Assembly (NCBI GenBank): GCA_030625995.1
Contig: DAOUPU010000089.1
Span: 1-8,881, forward strand
Direction: 5' to 3'
DNA from: Flavobacteriaceae bacterium
GTDB lineage: Bacteria > Bacteroidota > Bacteroidia > Flavobacteriales > Flavobacteriaceae
Length of the DNA: 8,881 nucleotides
The translations under genes and the position numbers were made by a program. Each line of letters starts with the position of its first letter. The first letter of the stretch is position 1. This document shows positions 5,717 through 8,881 of this stretch, one piece after another. Below the pieces are notes generated by a model. The model saw nothing but the letters and a program-made list of their open reading frames with translations. It was not told where the DNA came from and ran no database searches.

Positions 5717-8488
5717 TTAAGAGTGATTTAGTAAAATTTCTTTTTCTTTAAATGGGATTTCAGAATTGTATATTTCAATTAACAATTTGTTCAATTGGAT
5801 CAAAAATTGATCTACCTCATATTGACCAATCCTCGTATTATTTATTTTCATAAAACCTGCTTTCAAATTTTTAAAAGATATTATGCCACTTTCTACATTT
5901 AGCTCCACCAAATTGATATTGTTATTTTTTGCATACATAAAAGCATATAACAATACTTGAAAAGTTTTAGAATATGCATAGTCTGAGGAGAGCAAATCCC
6001 AATCGTTAATTTTTAAAGCTCTGGAAGTAACCGTTCCTGTCTTGTAATCAAGAATTCGTAATACACCGTTAACCTCATCTATTCTATCAATTGTTCCTTT
6101 CAATTTAATCGGGAAAGATAAGCCATCGAATTCATAGTTATATGCTACTTTGCATTCTAAATCCAATATTTTTATCTCATTGCCTTTTTCTAATTCACTT
6201 ATTTCATAGTTCAAAAAATTGGCCAGGAACTGTTTGGCAATTTGAAAGGTTAAATAATTTTTGCCGGTAGATATTGAATTTAACGAATAGTGCTTTTTAA
6301 ACTGATCCTTTACTTCCGAATCTAATTTAGATTTCATTGCAGACAAATCAGTTTTAGTGATGAACGAACCTATAAAAGGGCGATACAAGGCATCCATAGC
6401 CTCATGAATAATTGTTCCAAAAGTATTGGCGGCAACAGTTTCTTCAAGCTCCTGAACCTCTTTCAATTTTAATATTTTCTGCTTATAAAAGTCGATAGGA
6501 TTTCTAATATATGCGCTCATTGAAGATGGACTAAAGCCTTCTATTGAAATTTCATTTAATCGATTCATTATTTGGGGCGATTTCCTTATTTCTTTCAAGG
6601 GAATAGAACTAGAATTGAACTTTGGAATAACTATCGATTTATATAGATTAATTTTTTCCAATGAATAATTTTGTTTGGCAATATCCAATTGTGTTATAAA
6701 ACGACTCACCTCTCCCGACCCAAAATCGTCTGTAACGGTATTATATAAGAGATATACATTTTTAGATCGATTCAATAGCCTATAAAAGTGGTATGCAAAA
6801 ATTGCGTCCTTTTCTCGATAGGAAGGAAGATTTTTAGCTATTTTAATTTCGAAGGGAATAAATGAATCTCCGCGGCCTTGTGTGGGTAAAAAACCTTCAT
6901 TTACAGAAGTTAAAATTACATTTTCAAAATCTAAAACCCTGGATTCAAGCATACCCATAATTTGCAATCCTTGTAGTGGCTCTCCTTTAAAAAACAAATT
7001 TTCGAAGTTTAAAAGTTGCGTGTAGAATATATATAGAGTGTTCAAATTGCTCAGGTAACCAAATTCCTTATTAAGGCTGACAAGTTGCTGAAATACATTG
7101 TTAAACCTAAAGAAATATTCTTTCTCCAAATAATTGGATTCTTCGTCCTCTTTTAAACATTCAATAATCAATAAAAATCGACGAAGCACATAATTCACAC
7201 GTTGATCCCAATCAAGAAAAATCAACTCAAATATCTCAGTGATTTTTGGATTGTCTTTTATCAATAGTTTAATATCAGCAGCAGATATAAAAATATTTTT
7301 GTTTTTAACGAGTAACCTGTCCAATTCTGATTTAAAATTGGTATTTCTAACCCATGTCTTATGGATAAGAGGATGGTCTATAATGCTAATAAAATCTTTG
7401 TAATAGTAGCCATCTTTTTTTTCAAACTTGCTTTTATTAAGATGCAGTTTAAAAATCAAATGGAATAGTTTAGATACAGGGATGTTCTGTAATGAATAGC
7501 CCATGGTTATATTGGCAGTTTCAATTTCCTTAGGGATAGAATTTAATAGAACCGGCAGTAATTTTTCGTTACAGAGTACAATTGCTGTATTCTTCAAGTT
7601 TTTTTCTTTGCGATGAATATTTTGAAGAATTTCACCCACTTCTTTAATTTGGGTAATATTTTTAGGAACCCCTTTAACATATATGTTTTTTGCGTTATTC
7701 AAATTATCTTCAATCCAATTAAATTCGTTCGTTTGGTAATAATTCCACTTCTTTTTGTACGATCTAAAGAATTTCCCGGCCTCATTCTCTTGATGGTAAT
7801 AAAAGGTATCGGTATCCCAAAAAATTTCGGAAGATCCGGTCTGCAAAATAATTTGAATTATACTTTCTTCTGCCTTATTTAAAGCGTTGAATCCAATAAA
7901 TATGAATTTCTTTTCTTCATTTGCCTGTAGATAGGAATCTATTTGTTTATATGCTTCACGGTATAATATACCTTGATATCCAATTTTCTTGGCTGTTAGA
8001 TGATCATATAAATTTTTGTAGTAGATTTTAATATCATCAAAAAATTTTAGATAATTTTCAGTTAATGAGTTTTGCTTATTGTTTAGGTCCCAGTTTTCTA
8101 TTCTTTTACTATCGGTAATATAATTGAGTACCTCATTTGCATCAATTAAATTACTGTCAATTTCATTAAAATCTTGGAGTAAAACCGCTGCCCATTTTGA
8201 AAATAATTCGAACGGGTCTATCCTCTTGCTTTTCGTATATTTTAGATAAACATTATAAAATTCAAAAATCAAAGTCGTACTTTCAATGGTATCCAAACAG
8301 GAGATTTCCTGAATTAAATCTTCAATTCCTATTATTCGAGGTAATATACTTGATTTTTGAAGGGAATTACTGATCTCTTCTTTTAAAAAGAGACCTGCCC
8401 TTTTATTAGGTAAAATAAAATTTAAATCTGAAATATTGTCATGTTTGGATAATACATGCGATACTACTTTATTCAGGAATATTTGCAT
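5717..8488 (-). CDS. AddB-like protein with C-terminal PD-(D/E)XK nuclease domain (923 aa)
   Basis: The layout is that of the nuclease subunit of AddAB-type recombinational repair enzymes, which process double-strand ends. The N-terminus FILPNKRAGLFLKEEI (24-39) replaces the Walker A loop, so no ATP site is seen. A UvrD-like remnant follows at 507-534 (LQIMGMLESRVLDFENVILT, then SVNEGFLP) with DAIFAYHFYRLLNRSKNVYL at 561-580. The RecB-family nuclease spans about 650-915: FSPSSMSAYIRNP, H695 in FGTIIHEAMDALY, D801 in LKGTIDRID, D814 and K816 in LDYKTG, and Q844/Y848 in QVLLYAFMY, so the catalytic set is complete. Only four cysteines occur (C64, C306, C444, C779), so the iron-sulfur staple of classical AddB is absent. 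A UvrD-type helicase partner would be expected elsewhere. Downstream the hydrolase begins after one base. The ATG at 8486-8488 is the first in frame after the terminator. Confidence 0.88.
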   Translation of the reverse strand: MQIFLNKVVSHVLSKHDNISDLNFILPNKRAGLFLKEEISNSLQKSSILPRIIGIEDLIQEISCLDTIESTTLIFEFYNVYLKYTKSKRIDPFELFSKWAAVLLQDFNEIDSNLIDANEVLNYITDSKRIENWDLNNKQNSLTENYLKFFDDIKIYYKNLYDHLTAKKIGYQGILYREAYKQIDSYLQANEEKKFIFIGFNALNKAEESIIQIILQTGSSEIFWDTDTFYYHQENEAGKFFRSYKKKWNYYQTNEFNWIEDNLNNAKNIYVKGVPKNITQIKEVGEILQNIHRKEKNLKNTAIVLCNEKLLPVLLNSIPKEIETANITMGYSLQNIPVSKLFHLIFKLHLNKSKFEKKDGYYYKDFISIIDHPLIHKTWVRNTNFKSELDRLLVKNKNIFISAADIKLLIKDNPKITEIFELIFLDWDQRVNYVLRRFLLIIECLKEDEESNYLEKEYFFRFNNVFQQLVSLNKEFGYLSNLNTLYIFYTQLLNFENLFFKGEPLQGLQIMGMLESRVLDFENVILTSVNEGFLPTQGRGDSFIPFEIKIAKNLPSYREKDAIFAYHFYRLLNRSKNVYLLYNTVTDDFGSGEVSRFITQLDIAKQNYSLEKINLYKSIVIPKFNSSSIPLKEIRKSPQIMNRLNEISIEGFSPSSMSAYIRNPIDFYKQKILKLKEVQELEETVAANTFGTIIHEAMDALYRPFIGSFITKTDLSAMKSKLDSEVKDQFKKHYSLNSISTGKNYLTFQIAKQFLANFLNYEISELEKGNEIKILDLECKVAYNYEFDGLSFPIKLKGTIDRIDEVNGVLRILDYKTGTVTSRALKINDWDLLSSDYAYSKTFQVLLYAFMYAKNNNINLVELNVESGIISFKNLKAGFMKINNTRIGQYEVDQFLIQLNKLLIEIYNSEIPFKEKEILLNHS

Positions 8489-8492
8489 AAAA

Positions 8493-8500
8493 CAAAACTA
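8493..8500 (-). promoter_or_regulatory. Candidate -7 element TAGTTTTG of the nuclease-hydrolase unit
   Basis: On the minus strand this matches TAnnTTTG exactly and lies only four bases before the nuclease ATG. It sits in the narrow space between the upstream OmpA terminator and the start codon, where a new promoter is needed. A -33 element would have to fall inside the terminator hairpin, and none is clear. Transcription would begin at or next to the start codon. Confidence 0.35.
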
Positions 8501-8516
8501 CAAAATGTGTATATAA

Positions 8517-8545
8517 AAAAAGCCATCTCATTGAGATGGCTTTTT
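8517..8545 (-). terminator. Strong intrinsic terminator after the OmpA-family gene
   Basis: A perfect 13-bp stem AAAAAGCCATCTC / GAGATGGCTTTTT closes a three-base loop. Read on the minus strand it ends in seven T residues and then ATATA, a textbook Rho-independent terminator. It lies 19 bases past the OmpA stop codon and 29 bases before the nuclease start, so it should separate the two transcripts. The A and T flanks make it functional in both directions. Confidence 0.9.
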
Positions 8546-8564
8546 AATTATTAATTAAGATTAA

Positions 8565-8881
8565 TTATCTTTTCGCAAATTCAGAGTAAACTTCAACTCT
8601 TCTGTTTTCTTGTCTACCTTTACGATTTTTATTATCACCGATTGGATGGTATGAACCAAAACCTTTAGCGGAAATCTTATCAGATGGGAAACCATTTTCA
8701 ACTAAATAGTTCATTACAGCTTCTGCTCTTTTTTGTGATTAGGAATCATTTATTTTTTTACTTCCTGTGCTATCAGTATGTCCTTCTACAGTAAATGTTA
8801 AAGACGTGTACTGATTTAAGATCGCACTAATTTGCTCCATTCTTATTGCAGTTTCATCTGTGAATGTTGCTTTACCGGTAT
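8565..8881 (-). pseudogene. OmpA-family C-terminal domain with an in-frame stop codon (partial at window edge)
   Basis: Reading leftward from base 8879 the frame encodes a peptidoglycan-binding OmpA-like domain. It runs TGKATFTDETAIRMEQIS, then LTFTVEGHTDSTGSKKINDS, a TAA at 8739-8741, SQKRAEAVMNYLVENGFPSD, KISAKGFGSYHPIGDNKN, RKGRQENRRVEVYSEFAKR and a final TAA at 8565-8567. The family pattern is G(H/Y)TDxxG...NxxLSxxRAxAV. The stop sits exactly at the conserved leucine, so one base change from TTA to TAA explains it. The diaminopimelate-contacting aspartate (HTD) lies before the stop and the arginine (KRA) after it, so the truncated product should not bind peptidoglycan. The rest of the frame is perfectly conserved with codons typical of highly expressed genes (GGT, AGA, GAA, GTT). 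This argues for a recent mutation or a base-call error. The upstream part of the protein lies beyond the window. Confidence 0.85.

Noticed and set aside
7613..7882. 89-codon plus-strand frame inside the nuclease gene
   Set aside because: Its hydrophobic look comes from antisense reading of an AT-rich lysine/asparagine-rich gene. There is no supporting motif, and it is wholly embedded in the opposite strand gene.
8739..8741. Stop-codon reassignment (TAA read as an amino acid) as the explanation for the interrupted OmpA frame
   Set aside because: Other genes in the window, including the hydroxyphenylpyruvate dioxygenase, aminotransferase, nuclease and hydrolase, end normally at TAA at the expected family length.
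4873..8881. A defence island built from the nuclease and the hydrolase
   Set aside because: The nuclease has AddB-type repair architecture, the hydrolase is a generic serine hydrolase, and there are no mobile-element, toxin, sensor or phage-related genes nearby.

Overview
This AT-rich window looks like chromosome of a Bacteroidota bacterium, probably a flavobacterium. The evidence is the low GC content, the absence of Shine-Dalgarno sequences at every start codon examined, and two TAnnTTTG-type -7 elements. The proteins also resemble Bacteroidota forms: a 385-residue homogentisate dioxygenase, an AddB-like nuclease with a PNKRAGLFL N-terminus, and a C-terminal OmpA domain. No RNA gene, mobile element, CRISPR array or phage gene was seen.

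Left part (1-4024, minus strand): a compact four-gene operon for tyrosine breakdown, transcribed right to left. The order is a HisC-like PLP aminotransferase, homogentisate 1,2-dioxygenase, 4-hydroxyphenylpyruvate dioxygenase, and fumarylacetoacetase cut by the window edge. Gaps are only 15 to 26 bases. Together they would convert tyrosine to 4-hydroxyphenylpyruvate, homogentisate, maleylacetoacetate and, after an isomerase not seen here, fumarate plus acetoacetate. A divergent Lrp/AsnC-family regulator (4176-4655, plus strand) shares a 151-base, very AT-rich intergenic region with the operon. That region holds an 8+8 inverted repeat and two short palindromes, which are plausible operators.

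Middle (4656-4872): a short region between convergent genes. It has a hairpin terminator after the regulator and a 10-bp inverted repeat that spans the stop codon of the facing hydrolase.

Right part (4873-8488, minus strand): a two-gene unit of a large AddB-like PD-(D/E)XK nuclease followed after one base by an alpha/beta hydrolase. Upstream is a strong perfect-stem terminator and then the 3' end of an OmpA-family gene (8565-8881, running off the edge). The OmpA frame carries an in-frame TAA exactly where the family has a conserved leucine in its peptidoglycan-binding motif. This looks like a single-base nonsense change in an otherwise intact, well-conserved frame, and it is the most unusual thing in the window. 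I found no evidence of a novel multi-gene system. The content is metabolic and housekeeping, with the interest lying in regulation, the interrupted OmpA gene and the degenerate nuclease architecture.
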